A program made the position numbers and the translations under genes. From Trichoplax sp. H2 (taxonomy: Eukaryota; Placozoa; Uniplacotomia; Trichoplacea), in NCBI GenBank assembly GCA_003344405.1, contig NOWV01000086.1, positions 124,001 through 188,000 of the forward strand: DNA of 64,000 bases, written 5' to 3'. The notes below the pieces were generated by a model. That model had not been told where the DNA came from and did not search any database. It was given only the letters and a program-made list of their open reading frames with translations. Positions 45,201 through 62,114 of this stretch are shown here, in pieces; position 1 is the stretch's first letter, and every line of letters starts with the position of its first letter.

Positions 45201-46114
45201 TGATTATCTAAATCGTGTAGTAATTGATCATTTTCTGTACGCAAATGGTTTACTTCCTTACTTTGCTCAGCAACTTTTTTATTTACTGAAGCTAATTCAC
45301 TATCTAAGGCATTGCGTGCATCCTGTGTAAACTTTAGTTGCTTTTGGAGCCAATCTTGAGTGCCTTGTAGGGATTCGATTACAGAGTGGGCTGCTTTTAA
45401 TTCTTGGGCTGTTTTCACTTTTTCAGTAATGCATTCATCCCATTTATGTTGTAATAGTTCCATTTCTTGTTGAAGATTCGTCACAGTCGCATCACGATGT
45501 TGAATTTCAACCTTAAGTGTTGCTAGGCGTTGCTCAAGTTGATTATTGTTAAATTGATATACATTTAGACGCTCATTTAGAGCTTGTACTGCCTTTTCTT
45601 TTGCATTGACATTACTTCTCGCCTCTTGCAGAGTTTTATCTAATGTACTATGACTTAATTTTAATTCATCGATCTCAGCTGATAATTCATCCTTACTTTT
45701 AATAGCATTCTCGACAATTTCTTCTTTATTTTTCAATTTCTCCCGAGCTATAACGTATTTATTTTGTAGTTGGCTATGATGATCAAGCAATGACGAATGT
45801 TCATAGCTAATTGATTCTAACTGGCCCTCTAATTGGATTACGATTAACTCAGCTGATGTTTCTTCATAAGGATTAGTTTTATCTTCATCAGACTCAGGCC
45901 GATCTCCAGATACTCTTTCGGCCATATCGGAATCACTGGTACTTGATCGCGAACTGAGTAATGCTCTACCGCGTGCCAGCTCACGTTCAATAACATCTTG
46001 ATCAACAGGAATTGATGGTAATCCACTGCCATTCAGTAATTCCCTTGTACGCGCTAGCTCTCGTTCAATTAGTGATTGTTGGCTATCGCCATTAAAATGG
46101 TTACTTTCTGTCAT
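42287..46114 (-). CDS. Long coiled-coil protein, 1149 aa, family unresolved (golgin/scaffold-like)
   Basis: One very long exon 46114-42871 and three short ones, 42797-42707, 42594-42556 and 42362-42287; 3450 nt, phases 1, 0 and 2 consistent. Nearly the whole protein from about residue 85 is predicted coiled coil: heptad-like Leu/Gln/Glu-rich sequence, broken by an acidic, Pro-containing linker around residues 690-790. The N-terminal 55 residues carry a duplicated motif, IERELARTRELL (16-27) and IERELARGRALL (42-53), followed by a Ser/Asp-rich stretch. The C-terminus (HLPSDVADKIS..., NIEEYVELLWSAYKK, ATLQERMDEHKKTVYKVV) is helical, with no membrane anchor and no GRIP domain that I can see. This fits golgins, centrosomal or endosomal tethers, but I cannot assign it. 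Start: ATG at 46114 is the first in the open frame. The 3.2-kb exon is unusual beside the tiny exons of its neighbours. Confidence 0.9.
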
Positions 46115-47480
46115 ATTAGTTTGTATCAGTAATAGGCGATTAAGCTCTATAAATTAATCAATTTCACTGGAAGTTTAATATATTGTATCATAGTTAATTT
46201 TCCAATGGTTCTATGAATTTCTTAACTCCATCAATAATGGCAGTAATACTACATAACGACTGAACGATGAATATTATTCGATTGCGGATATGCCCAATGC
46301 GTTAATTATCATTTTTCCTTACCTAAAAATGTTAACATTAGATGAAATCTATTTAGTATGAGGTATTGTAAAAAAATCGAAATATCCACCTAACATGATT
46401 AAGTTGCTCAATTAATTAGAGTTAAAGCTGACTACACTGTATATGTAGTTATTAATCCAACTCCTAGTTAGCCAGGTCGCATCATTAAATCAACGGTAAT
46501 TGACATCTTGTGATTCTACAGTACTGTATTAAGATATAGAAAATTGAGACTAAAGAAATAATCAAGCAATCAACATCTTTACGCACATTAATATCACGTT
46601 AATCTAGTTCTATGGAATTAGTAAAGAGAACGTTTGTATTATCACGAGAAGTTAACCAAACGATATTTGTTGAAAATGTCATTCTAGTCGTCTAATAAAT
46701 AGTGCCTGATGAAACTCGAACGAAATCGTACGACGTGTTAAGTACTGTAACAGTAATTTTTCCCGTATAAATAAGCTGGTTAAGTACAATACAGTACATG
46801 AAATTGATCTGTACACTGAAGATTCTCAATAGCAACTCATAAAGTACTGGGTGTTATCAACTTGAACACTGTGTTGCAGGTGTAGTAAATTCGATAAAAA
46901 TTATTAGCTACGCGTAGAGGCGTATTTGAAGCCATAATTAAGTCAAGAAAGCGCTGTATGCTCCAGTTTAGTAAGTGATTTTTACGATAATGGCTGAAGT
47001 TGGTCTAAATATCAATACATATTCCCTTTCTATGGATAAGAATAAAAGTGCTCGCTGAATGCTCTTGTATGGTTATAACAAATAAAATAATAAAATATTT
47101 AATTTGCTCGAATTATACGTATATTTCAATAACTATTTTGGTATCAAAGATGAGTTCTTTTCATCGCCTCGCCAAATAAGCCTAAGGCTAATATTAATAT
47201 GCGTATACGGCGCGATAAATTAACGTAATCACTAATAGCCATTTTTAGCGGAAAATAGGGGATCACTGTGGTCCAAAATTTGACCCTGCTTCATCTTAAA
47301 TCTTTTCTAATTTATTATGTCTGTAATGGACTGGAACGATTACAGAAACTATTAGTTTGGTTACCATTAGAATGTGTTTACGCGTACAGTATGTTATGAG
47401 TTCGAAAGCAACAATCCCAACAAAATGGTTTATTGCCTCAATTAGGCATTCAGTACCGATGGTATTTTTGTTTTAATTGG
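46115..47480. other. Intergenic upstream of the coiled-coil gene
   Basis: AT-rich, with isolated TACAGTA/TACTGTA motifs (46519, 46738-46800). Promoter of the minus-strand coiled-coil gene is presumably at its left end. No supported gene. Confidence 0.45.
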
Positions 47481-48030
47481 AGTTTATGCATAGCCTCTGT
47501 GTCTACAGTATGGCAATAATGTCGCCTTCAATTCCTGTCATAATTACTATCAGGTAAGTTGGAAGCTTTTCTTAAAGAAACGGATAGGTGGAATCCAATT
47601 CACCACATTATTAACCTTTATCAATGACTACGGACAAGATAGTACTATAAAAGTTGAAATTAAATTCCTTAATTAGCATTACTTGAAAGCAATTCCAGCG
47701 GTGAAAGTTGATTCTGTCTGCTGCCAGACTAAGCAGAATCGTTACAGCCTTGATGACGGCAAAGAGATGACGCTACGATTTTACTCACGTTTTATGCTAT
47801 AACCCTTTGAAAGAACCAATTCTCGTCAATCAACATTTCAACGTTATTGACTGTACAGTTTTAATTCCATGGACGTGATGGAGTGCCTCCTACCCATAAA
47901 CTTGATATTCGTATACTCGCCAAGTAGAAGCCAAAATTCAAGTTGCTGTTTGTAAGTTGGAACAGGAATTACTCAAGGCCAATTATACCGCAGCAATTCA
48001 CCAGCCTGTGACAACATAACAACCAAGTAC
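47481..48030 (+). pseudogene. Possible degraded coding region, unknown origin
   Basis: The plus strand holds several coding-like pieces in different frames, G+C-richer than the surroundings: an open frame through QYGNNVAFNSCHNYYQ (with a splice-like TACAG at 47508 and CAG/GTAAGT at 47553/47554) continuing to KVEIKFLN; VDSVCCQTKQNRYSLDDGKE near 47705-47775; PPTHKLDIRILAK near 47890-47925; and KIQVAVCKLEQELLKANY ending at a TAA near 48017. They are not linked by clear splice sites, so I read this as a possible decayed gene or mobile element. No family recognised. It could also be chance. Confidence 0.25.
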
Positions 48031-48115
48031 GAGGATGACGTAGGACGCTGAAACTAGGCTAAAACTTGGGTGAATTCGCTTCATTTTTCAGAGCAGACAT
48101 TCTTTATTGACTTAG

Positions 48116-48300
48116 TATTGTACTGTAGGGTGAAACGGTGTCGCGGCAAGAGTGAAGGATCATTTTGGGATGGGACGGTAATAAACTGAGGGTAAAGTAC
48201 ATTAACAGTACCGTACTGTACTGTTCTGTACAGTGTACAGTGTACAGTACTGTATACTGTACCTTCTAGCGTGTACAAACTGTACAGTACTGTACAGTAC
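48116..48300. repeat. ACAGT/ACTGT repeat cluster
   Basis: Dense alternating ACTGT and ACAGT blocks (for example GTACAGTGTACAGTGTACAG at 48228), immediately left of the tandem array. Confidence 0.85.
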
Positions 48301-48446
48301 TCTGCAAAAACAACCTGGCAGCTCATTTGGAGCACGGTCGGGTACGATTGACGATTATCAGTTCCAGTACTGTATAGCTGAAATGACCAGTAGAAAAATC
48401 GGCCTACTCATCGTTAGCCAACGATTGTGTCCTGTCTATTAGTACA

Positions 48447-49180
48447 GTCATAAATGAACACTATTTTAGTCCTACACTTGAAACTTGCTGTACTTTATGC
48501 GCGCGCGTACAGTATATGGAGATACAGTACTGTACTGTACAGTACGTGCAATACAGTACATGATACAGTACTGTAGTTTTGTGCTGGCAATAGCGTATTG
48601 TACTGTACTGTATTTTATTTCTACTGTACTGTACAGTACAGTATATACTGTATATACACTGTATACAGTACAGTAGTCATAAATGAACACTACAGTACAG
48701 TACCGTATTGAAGTCCTACAGTACAGTACAGTACTGTACAGTACTGTACAGTACTGTATACACGTACTGTAGTTTTGTGCTGGCAATTTCTTGATTTGTA
48801 CAGTCATAAATGAACACTATTTTAGTCCTACACTTGCAACTTAATGTACTGTATACGCGTATATGGAGGTACGTACATCATATACAGTTTTTGTGCTGGT
48901 AATATTTATTTTATTTGTACAGTCATAGATGAACACTATTTAGTCCTACACTTGCATCTTAATGTACCGTACTGTATACGCGTATATGGAGGTACGTACA
49001 TCATATACAGTATATATAGTTTTGTGCTGGCAATATTTTATTTGTACAGTCATAGATGAATACTATTTTAGTCCTACACTTGCATCTTACTATACTGTAT
49101 ACGCGTATATGGAGGTACGTACAGCACATCGTATACAGTACAGTATGCAAAATCGGTAGTTACGTGCTGGCAATATTATA
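48447..49180. repeat. Tandem array of about 125-bp units, five copies
   Basis: Each unit begins GTCATARATGAAYACTA and runs through AGTCCTACACTTG, a TATACGCGTATATGGAGGTA block and TTTTGTGCTGGCAAT. Units start at 48447, 48676, 48803, 48922 and 49049; lengths about 229, 127, 119, 127 and 132 bp. The first two units are interrupted by ACAGT/ACTGT expansions; the last three are cleaner. Confidence 0.88.
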
Positions 49181-49851
49181 TTCATGAATCTGTAAACGTG
49201 TACGTAGCTGTACAGTCCATACATACAGTACATAATGGACATTCTAAGATTAAAAACCTTTCTCGTGCAGTTATCTCGGAAAGCAGTGATGCTGTTCCGA
49301 TCTCTTTATATTGAACTAAATTCGACTGGTACATCTCTAGCAGTCTATTTGATACAATTTTACTTTCAAATATACGCGTATGCGTGTATCTATTCTTATA
49401 TTATACATACGTATATATATATAAATAGTGAATTATTAATACAAATCAATGATCTACACAACTAGGTATCTCAGTTTTGCCATTTTACTGCTGTATCCGT
49501 ATGTTGTACCAAGGACTTCTATGAAGTTCCTGGCTGTATCGAAAGAGTTTTACTGCCTCTAATATAAATAACAGATAACAGATAATAGATATGATTGAAG
49601 ACTTTACACATCGAGCATACCGCCTAATCAGGCGCTCATTCTTAGCCAAGAAGAACTAGTTCATAAAGACCCTGTATAGCGTATATCGAACAAATAAGCC
49701 ATGATTTCATGATTGCATAGAAATATGAGTATTAATACATCACAAATATCAAAATTGCAAGTCTGAAAAGGTTAATTTTATACACAAGTTTGAATTATCG
49801 TATCCGTCAATATCGTGTTCTTTCATACTTTATCATCAAACAGAGACCTGA
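49181..49851. other. Intergenic between tandem array and UFD1 3' end
   Basis: AT-rich, no supported gene. An ATA-rich stretch lies near 49400-49430. Confidence 0.5.
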
Positions 49852-52135
49852 CTATCTCACAAACGGTAATTTGGCTGACTTTTTCAGTATCTGACCCTGG
49901 CCAGAAAAAGCTTCGAATTCTTTGTCAATTGCAACGTCCTAAAATTATATTTGATATTGCACCAAGATTCTATTAAGCATATTTCCACCGATAATGTTAC
50001 CTAAATAAAGCTTACCGTATCGTCAGCCCTGTTGGCACACTTTTTAGGCCTGATAAATTTTAAATTCCCAATCTTATAATCATAATTAGGTATGCCTCTG
50101 CTCAAAAAATGTAACACCTTCATCACATTATATAATTAACAATATCGGAAATAAATAGTATCATTTCTCCTACTATATTTACTTTTTCAATTCTTTCGGA
50201 ACTGAAACAGCACTTGTAGCTGCACTTTTTTTCTTTTTACCATCTATCCTGTGTCCTTCACCTCCAAATATCTTGAATTCATCCTCATCTTCCTCAAAGA
50301 TTTCAGTTTCATCTTCTTCCTCCTTTTCTTCTTCCTTAATATTTCTCTGTGGCTCTTTATAGTCAATTGGCGGGGCAAATTCAACACTCATGTCACACTC
50401 AATGATTGACACAGCCTGGCCAGGCTTCGTTTCCATCACTAATAGCTCGTATACCTATAACCAATGATAACAATGTAAATCTTACTACGGTCTAACATTT
50501 AGCGAACGATAAGTGCAATGCGGATCTTTACCTTATCATTGTACTTAATAGCGACAACATCTCCTTTCGTAAGACACGCAAATGATCTCAGAGCATTCTC
50601 TAAACTATGGTGATAATAAAATGCTATCGCTAAGGATTATTTTAACTTACGTGCCATATGAAAGTATTTTAAATGATGATATCAGCAATACAGTATTATT
50701 TCGTAATAAAATTATAATAGGAGAGCAACAAAGATACACGGCTTTATGATTAGTTATATCCAGAAAATCGACAGAAAATGGCTGAAATTTCGAATAAGTG
50801 GCCACTGGTAACGATGCGCTTTCAATACGAACTAAATCTCCCTCCGATACTAAAAGATTTCTCATCATCTGCAATAGAAGAGCAAAGCTTAAAGTCATGC
50901 AATTTAACATTACTAGAAATAATATCACAATGTTAAACTTTGAACGCAAGTTAAAGAGTTATCATAAATGCATAGAATAGTCCATATCCCCCAATTACTG
51001 TACGAGTGTACAATATAGGAAAACTTTACCCAATAGGGTATATACATCTTCCCCTCATCAGCAACAAATTCCAAAACACCGCAGTGAGTACTTCGATCAC
51101 TTTGCTTGTTAGTAATCTTGAATAGCATCGGATATACAATATTTAGCCTGGCTGTATTTAACACAAAACAAGTTATTTTTCTCGTGGTAAAACCTTCTAA
51201 ATCAAAGATTATACACTCTACAATGTACAGATTGCACGCGTTGCTAACTTTAGGTTTTGGAATACAGTAGGTTAAAATATAATACACTATTGTATGAAAC
51301 ATCATTAAAGAATGAATTTACTTACTGAGAATATCAAGGGCTGAAGGTGGTAGAATTACTGGGTAAACGAAATAGACCGAATTAACAAAAGAAATCAATT
51401 TGAAGTCGTTAGTAATTCAATATACTAATGTACGTGTATAGTCTTATTTTCAATGAAATAACACTAAGCTTACTCTTTCCTCCATTGTCCAACTCTTCAC
51501 GGCTATCAGGCATCATCGAAACTGAATAACACCGTAAGCTGGTATTGTAAGAACGTGGCAATGAGCTACGAACGAATTCATACGGGAACTAGCAATTATT
51601 AGCAAAGGGAATATAGTTAGTCAGTTATAGTTAATACAATGAAAGGAAATGCAAAATACATGTAAGAAATTGTACATACAATTTAACAAAATGCCAGTAT
51701 TTTAGCCAAGCTGGCATAAGTAATGATACACAATTTAATTATAAATTATATTTGTAGATAAACTCGGAAATTGTGCAGCATAATACAACACAAGACCATT
51801 GAATTCGAGAAGAGTGTCACAATGAGATCAATGTTTGCAAACTATGCTATCAGAATACAAGTTTTGTTCAGTCATACCTTGCAATTTATTAGCTAAATTA
51901 CAGTAAGCTTAAAGCTAGTGAAAAACTACATATTTTTGATCACAGAAAAAAACAGCTTTCAAATAGAATTATACTGTTATTTATATGGAAGTTAAGTTAA
52001 CTTCCTTTTATTACAATGTACTCAAGATAGGATTTTTAATCATTATGATTAACGCCATTACGTGAATTCTGCTGTAACCTTCTTCAGTGAGAAGCATCAC
52101 TGTAAATCGAAATACAGCGAGCCAAAACTTACCAT
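49852..52135 (-). CDS. UFD1: Ubiquitin recognition factor in ER-associated degradation 1 (UFD1)
   Basis: Subunit of the p97/VCP-UFD1-NPL4 segregase, which binds ubiquitin chains and extracts proteins from the ER membrane and chromatin. Nine exons, 5' to 3': 52135-52133, 51588-51474, 51358-51326, 51151-51030, 50868-50738, 50604-50532, 50454-50183, 50097-50016, 49938-49852; 918 nt, 305 aa (human 307). Conserved blocks: [88 protein letters not shown] and [15 protein letters not shown], together the double-psi-barrel UT3 domain. Then an acidic linker with p97-binding SHP boxes [16 protein letters not shown] and [13 protein letters not shown], with [17 protein letters not shown] between them. Exon 1 holding only the ATG is inferred: ATG/GTAAGT at 52135-52133 gives the right phase and length, but the first codon is the least certain part. 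Confidence 0.95.
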
Positions 52136-52649
52136 TCTTGAATTTTTTTTCTTTCTTCCAATTACGAGAGCCTCAGATTTAGAAGATGTTATATGGATTA
52201 TTTTACTGTATACTGTATTTATATATTAATTATATTATCGGTATGATTAAGTGCAGCATATAAAGTATTCGCATTTGATTGAAAAGTTAACAAGAGAATC
52301 CAGAATACAGTGGTAAACTAAAGTGCAGTAGGCGCAGCAGCGTACAGTACAGTATCTTTAGTAGTCTCTAGTAATACTATAGATTACTTTACCAGTATGA
52401 CTACTAAAAACAGTTCAGGACAGTACAGTACTGTAGAGTATTCGCATTACATTTTACCGTACTTACCAGACTCGCACTGCACATGCGCAGTGTGCATGAT
52501 ATACTGTGCATATGAATCACTGGACATTCAGTACTGTAGATCAAGTGCACTTGTGGGTCAAAATTGATAAAGATTAAAGATTATTGTAGTGTAATTAGTG
52601 TAGATACCTGACGAAATAACATTTATCATTATTCGTATGTCTTTCTAAC
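52136..52649. promoter_or_regulatory. Shared intergenic region between divergent UFD1 and SIRT4
   Basis: 514 bp separate the two start codons, so both 5'UTRs and probably a bidirectional promoter lie here. It contains ACAGT-type motifs (52343-52355, 52420-52440, 52530) and a TGCGCA-containing palindrome near 52475-52500. No clear TATA box position can be assigned. Confidence 0.5.
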
Positions 52650-53537
52650 ATGATTTCCAATTCACGAAATCTGACCTCCTTTATACCACATGCTCGTCAA
52701 ATAACCCAAGAGGATGTTCAACTTGTTAGTGATTTCATGTTAAAATCGAAGAAGTTATTGATTTTGACTGGAGCTGGCGTATCAACAGCGTCTGGCATAC
52801 CGGATTATCGATCGAAAGGTGTTGGATTATATGCACGTAGCAACCAAAGACCAATGCAATATTCGGACTTTCTGGAAAACGACGAGAATCGGAAACGTTA
52901 CTGGTCTCGTAACTTTACTGGATGGTCTCGATTTTCCTCTGTTAAGCCCAATTTAACCCATAATTTTATTGCTAAGCTCGAACAATTGAAGTTATTGCAT
53001 TGGGTTGTAACCCAGAATGTGGATGGATTACATCAACGTGCCGGCAGCAGCCGACTGACTGAGTTACATGGGACTATGCACGAAGTCATTTGCTTACAGT
53101 GCCAAAAAATTATTCTTAGACGAGAATTTCAAGACATATTATCGAAGCTAAACCCGAATTGGACAGTCAAATCTATTCAAACCGCTCCAGACGCTGACGT
53201 GTTCATTGCGGAAAATGAAGTTATGAAGTTTAACTTGGCCAAATGTGAATGCGGCGGAGTATTGAAACCTAATGTAGTATTTTTTGGCGGCTCTATCTCT
53301 AAAGATATTAATGAAGAAGTGAAACAACATGTCGATGAGGCTGATTCGATTCTCGTTGTTGGATCGTCGCTGCAAACCTATTCTGCATATAGAATTATAT
53401 CAAGGGCCAGCGACATGCGAAAGCCAATAGGTATAGTTAGTATCGGTGAAACACGAGCTGACCATTTAGCATCATTCAAAATTAGTATAAACTGTAATCA
53501 ATTGTTTGAAAATCTGCAATTGTCAGCTTATAGCTAA
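52650..53537 (+). CDS. SIRT4: Sirtuin 4-type NAD-dependent deacylase/ADP-ribosyltransferase
   Basis: Single-exon gene, 295 aa. Rossmann/NAD motif LILTGAGVSTASGIPDYRS (residues 37-55), the class II feature KGVGLYARSNQRPMQYSDF (56-74), TQNVDGLHQRAG (121-132) with catalytic His140 in LTELHGTMHE, zinc cysteines C148/C151 and C199/C201, KPNVVFFGG (206-214) and LVVGSSLQTYSAYRI (235-249). The GLYARS...RPxQxxDF signature is specific for SIRT4 among sirtuins. SIRT4 acts in the mitochondrial matrix, with lipoamidase, deacylase and ADP-ribosylase activities on pyruvate and glutamate dehydrogenase in mammals. The N-terminus (MISNSRNLTSFIPHARQ) lacks acidic residues and is compatible with a short mitochondrial presequence. 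It has no intron while all certain neighbours are split. Length is close to human SIRT4 (314). Confidence 0.95.
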   Translation: MISNSRNLTSFIPHARQITQEDVQLVSDFMLKSKKLLILTGAGVSTASGIPDYRSKGVGLYARSNQRPMQYSDFLENDENRKRYWSRNFTGWSRFSSVKPNLTHNFIAKLEQLKLLHWVVTQNVDGLHQRAGSSRLTELHGTMHEVICLQCQKIILRREFQDILSKLNPNWTVKSIQTAPDADVFIAENEVMKFNLAKCECGGVLKPNVVFFGGSISKDINEEVKQHVDEADSILVVGSSLQTYSAYRIISRASDMRKPIGIVSIGETRADHLASFKISINCNQLFENLQLSAYS

Positions 53538-54939
53538 TATATTTTAGCCCGTTATTTAGATGATTGGAATCTATTTTTTTTAGTGTATATATATATAGTC
53601 GTTTATAAATACTGAATACCTTAAAATATACGCTTATTTAAATGCAATGATTCATGAGCATAACAGATTGATCTAAACGCGATCTCATGTATAGTAACTG
53701 CTTATTACAATATCCTATGGAGGATACGCGAGATAATGTAAACTGTACGATACGGAATTACAGTATAATATTGCATAAAATTCAGCTTTCATAACTACAG
53801 TCAGTACCTACCTGTACCAACTAGTACCTCTACTAGCATCTGTAAGACATCTAAAATTGCGTGAAATGTGACAATTCATGGACGTAACGTTCAAAGAATT
53901 AATCACTATACTGTACTGTACACTGAGTGTACAGTACGGAATTAGTGTATAAAATTCAGCTATCATAGCTACCTGTGCCAACTAGTATCTGCACGAGCAT
54001 TTGTGTAGCATCCAAAAATTGCATTTAAAATTGCACGGAATACTCATTTAGATATAGCATGCGAAATACATGTTACCTCTCATGAAAGATGGAGCTTACT
54101 ATTAATTTGATCATATAAGCCAATAAAATTCGTTAACATCGTCTCAAAATATAGTGCTGCTATATTTTTATCTCTCTCTTTCAAAAGTTAAATTATATGA
54201 TGCTGTCACAGACAGAATTTAAAGCTTGCATGATGCAATACGTTTTACGTTACTTTTACGGAGAATAACATGAATTTGTGAGCTGATACGTGTATATCAT
54301 AGTACAGTACAGTCTGTACCATAGACTTATACGACTATGAGGTATTCTTGTAGAATTCTTTGTAAAAAAATAGAAAGTGTAGACGTTATAATAGTCAATT
54401 ATATAATTAACAGACAAAAGTGTAAACTACATTTTTATTATATAAATCTTAGATTGGTTATGCCCTAAGACTAATTATATAATTACTTTATTTTAATAAT
54501 GAAATAATAATTAAAACTGATTTGTTGCTAAAATTTTAAAGTGTGAGGGTTGATAAATAAATAAAACAAAATACCCTAATGCGATATGTGGATTATATGC
54601 AATCAACTCTGATATACACGTATATACTGTATAATTTTACTTACTATTAAGTCATAATTACCAGTATACTGCATTAGTTACTATAGACAACTAGACAATG
54701 TCTATCGTGAGTCACAGACGTACAGACAACCGACCTCGTCGATGGACTAATGGCTGAGGTGCTGTAAAATTGTAAAAACAAAATGACCTACAGTATTTAT
54801 TTTTTTTATATTATTTATTTTATATACTGTAGTTTAGTTTAAACAGTTTAAACCATTGTAAAAGCTAATTCGTTGAGTCACGTTACGTCATTTATTTCTT
54901 TGCCAACAGTTTCCACTAGACCACCACAGAGCCGTATCA
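53538..54939. other. Intergenic downstream of SIRT4
   Basis: AT-rich with small ACAGT/ACTGT groups (53913-53940, 54302-54315) and two related stretches near 53790-53860 and 53945-54020 (AGCTATCATAGCTACCTGT / ...CCAACTAGTA-type text). No supported gene. Confidence 0.45.
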
Positions 54940-55590
54940 TACTGTGTACAGGTACTGTACCATCTCTTCTTTCTTTAGTAACTTCGCAAGTACTTGTACT
55001 AACGTACAGTACAGTACAGTTCTGTATATAACTTTGTATAGCAGCAAGTCTTGTATACTGTAAATCTCTACGTCATATGAGACGTCTCTAGGTTTTCTTT
55101 GTTTTAATGCCTCTAGCGTTATAAGGTACACATCGGGGAATAACGTATTGAATATAGGAAGGAAAAACGATTAGTTGGAATCCCTGCGTACACTCTGCTG
55201 GGATCAACTTACATAATAATGCGGTCGTAGAGATAAAGAAAACCTACGCTTACTACTCGGAAAAAAATGATTCCAACTTTTTTTCAGCAACTCTCCACTC
55301 GGAAATTTATTTAATACTGTAGACCTGTTTAAATACTGTACATCAAGCTTTTCTTGCTTGGAGGGTCGAGAGTTCAGAGTTCAGTGCCTCCACTTGCACT
55401 TAGCCTGCTTTCAGCTTGCTGTACTGTACAGTACAGTACACAGGTACTGTACAGTGTACAGTGTACAGTACGATAACACGTGTACACTGTACTGTGCACT
55501 GTTCTGTACAGAACTGCACAATAACGTTGCCAGGGCAGAAAAGTACAGTACTGTGCGATGTCTACAGTACAGTAGTGTACCGTAAATAGT
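54940..55590. repeat. ACAGT/ACTGT repeat clusters upstream of NLK
   Basis: Dense groups at 54942-55025 and 55420-55590 (for example CTGTACAGTACAGTACACAG near 55421). Spacer sequence between them looks unique. Confidence 0.82.
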
Positions 55591-56278
55591 TTTTCAAGGT
55601 TTGGTATTAATTTCGCGTCTTATCGTAGGAATTGTGCACTATTGGCGGAGCTGATTAACGTTCACCGTCATATAGGAGGAGGAGGCAACTGCCGAAAACT
55701 GGAAAGGGTCTAGCATTGATTTTCCGCTGACACAGATCTGTAAAAGTAGTTGTTTGGATAATAGCTGTGGCCCTTTGCAGTTATTCCTATTAATTTGTAG
55801 TATCGACGTTAGCACTTACTACAGAAAACGCAATCATGACTATCCGCGAGCACACTAAGTAAGGAAGACAGGATAACCATCGATCGACGCTGTGGTGGTT
55901 ACGGCTTATCTTTAACTTTGATAATTTCAAAGCCGGGCCATTGTGATTTTGTGGTTACAAGATTGCCGTTTCCTCACTAGTCAAATCGATTCTTTGGGAC
56001 TGTTTCTTACCTTTTCATCTATCAACGACGACAATTTTACTTCCTTACTGTCCTTCAAGGCTTTTTTGTACAGTTTTTTTCTACATTACTCGCGAATTCC
56101 TTCATATTTGGATATCGAAGTGAAGAGAGTGACGCTTGGTAGAGTGTAGACTCTTGGTTATACGTGCGTAAAGATATCCGCGTGTACTTCCGTTGCAAAG
56201 CTAATTCTTCGATATTCATTCTGTGGTTTCTATCAACGAAATAGCGACTGAGTAGCGCACCTTCACCATATTCAGATC
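55591..56278 (+). promoter_or_regulatory. Upstream and leader region of NLK
   Basis: G+C content rises toward the NLK start codon and open frames become longer on both strands, as in a 5'UTR/promoter. A minus-strand ATG frame of 54 codons (56219-56055, starting MNIEELALQRKYTRISLRTY) begins only 59 bp from the NLK ATG. It ends without a recognisable domain. Confidence 0.4.
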
Positions 56279-62009
<5,731 letters not shown>

Positions 62010-62108
62010 AGTAACTCACTCATTCGATGGAATGTGGACTAAATTATTGGTATCTGCAAACAAATGAATTTTGTGTTTCAACTACTTCTTTTACGTCTTG
62101 CGTGTATG

Positions 62109-62114
62109 AATAAA
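62109..62114 (+). promoter_or_regulatory. Polyadenylation signal AATAAA for NLK
   Basis: 100 bp after the NLK stop codon; a second AATAAA follows near 62144. Confidence 0.55.

Noticed and set aside
48081-49159. Several open frames of 60-110 codons over the ACAGT cluster and tandem array
   Set aside because: Same repeat artefact; the frames follow the array units and change strand freely.
50925-51305. 126-codon minus-strand frame as an independent gene
   Set aside because: Its core is UFD1 exon 4 (51151-51030); the rest is intron read-through.
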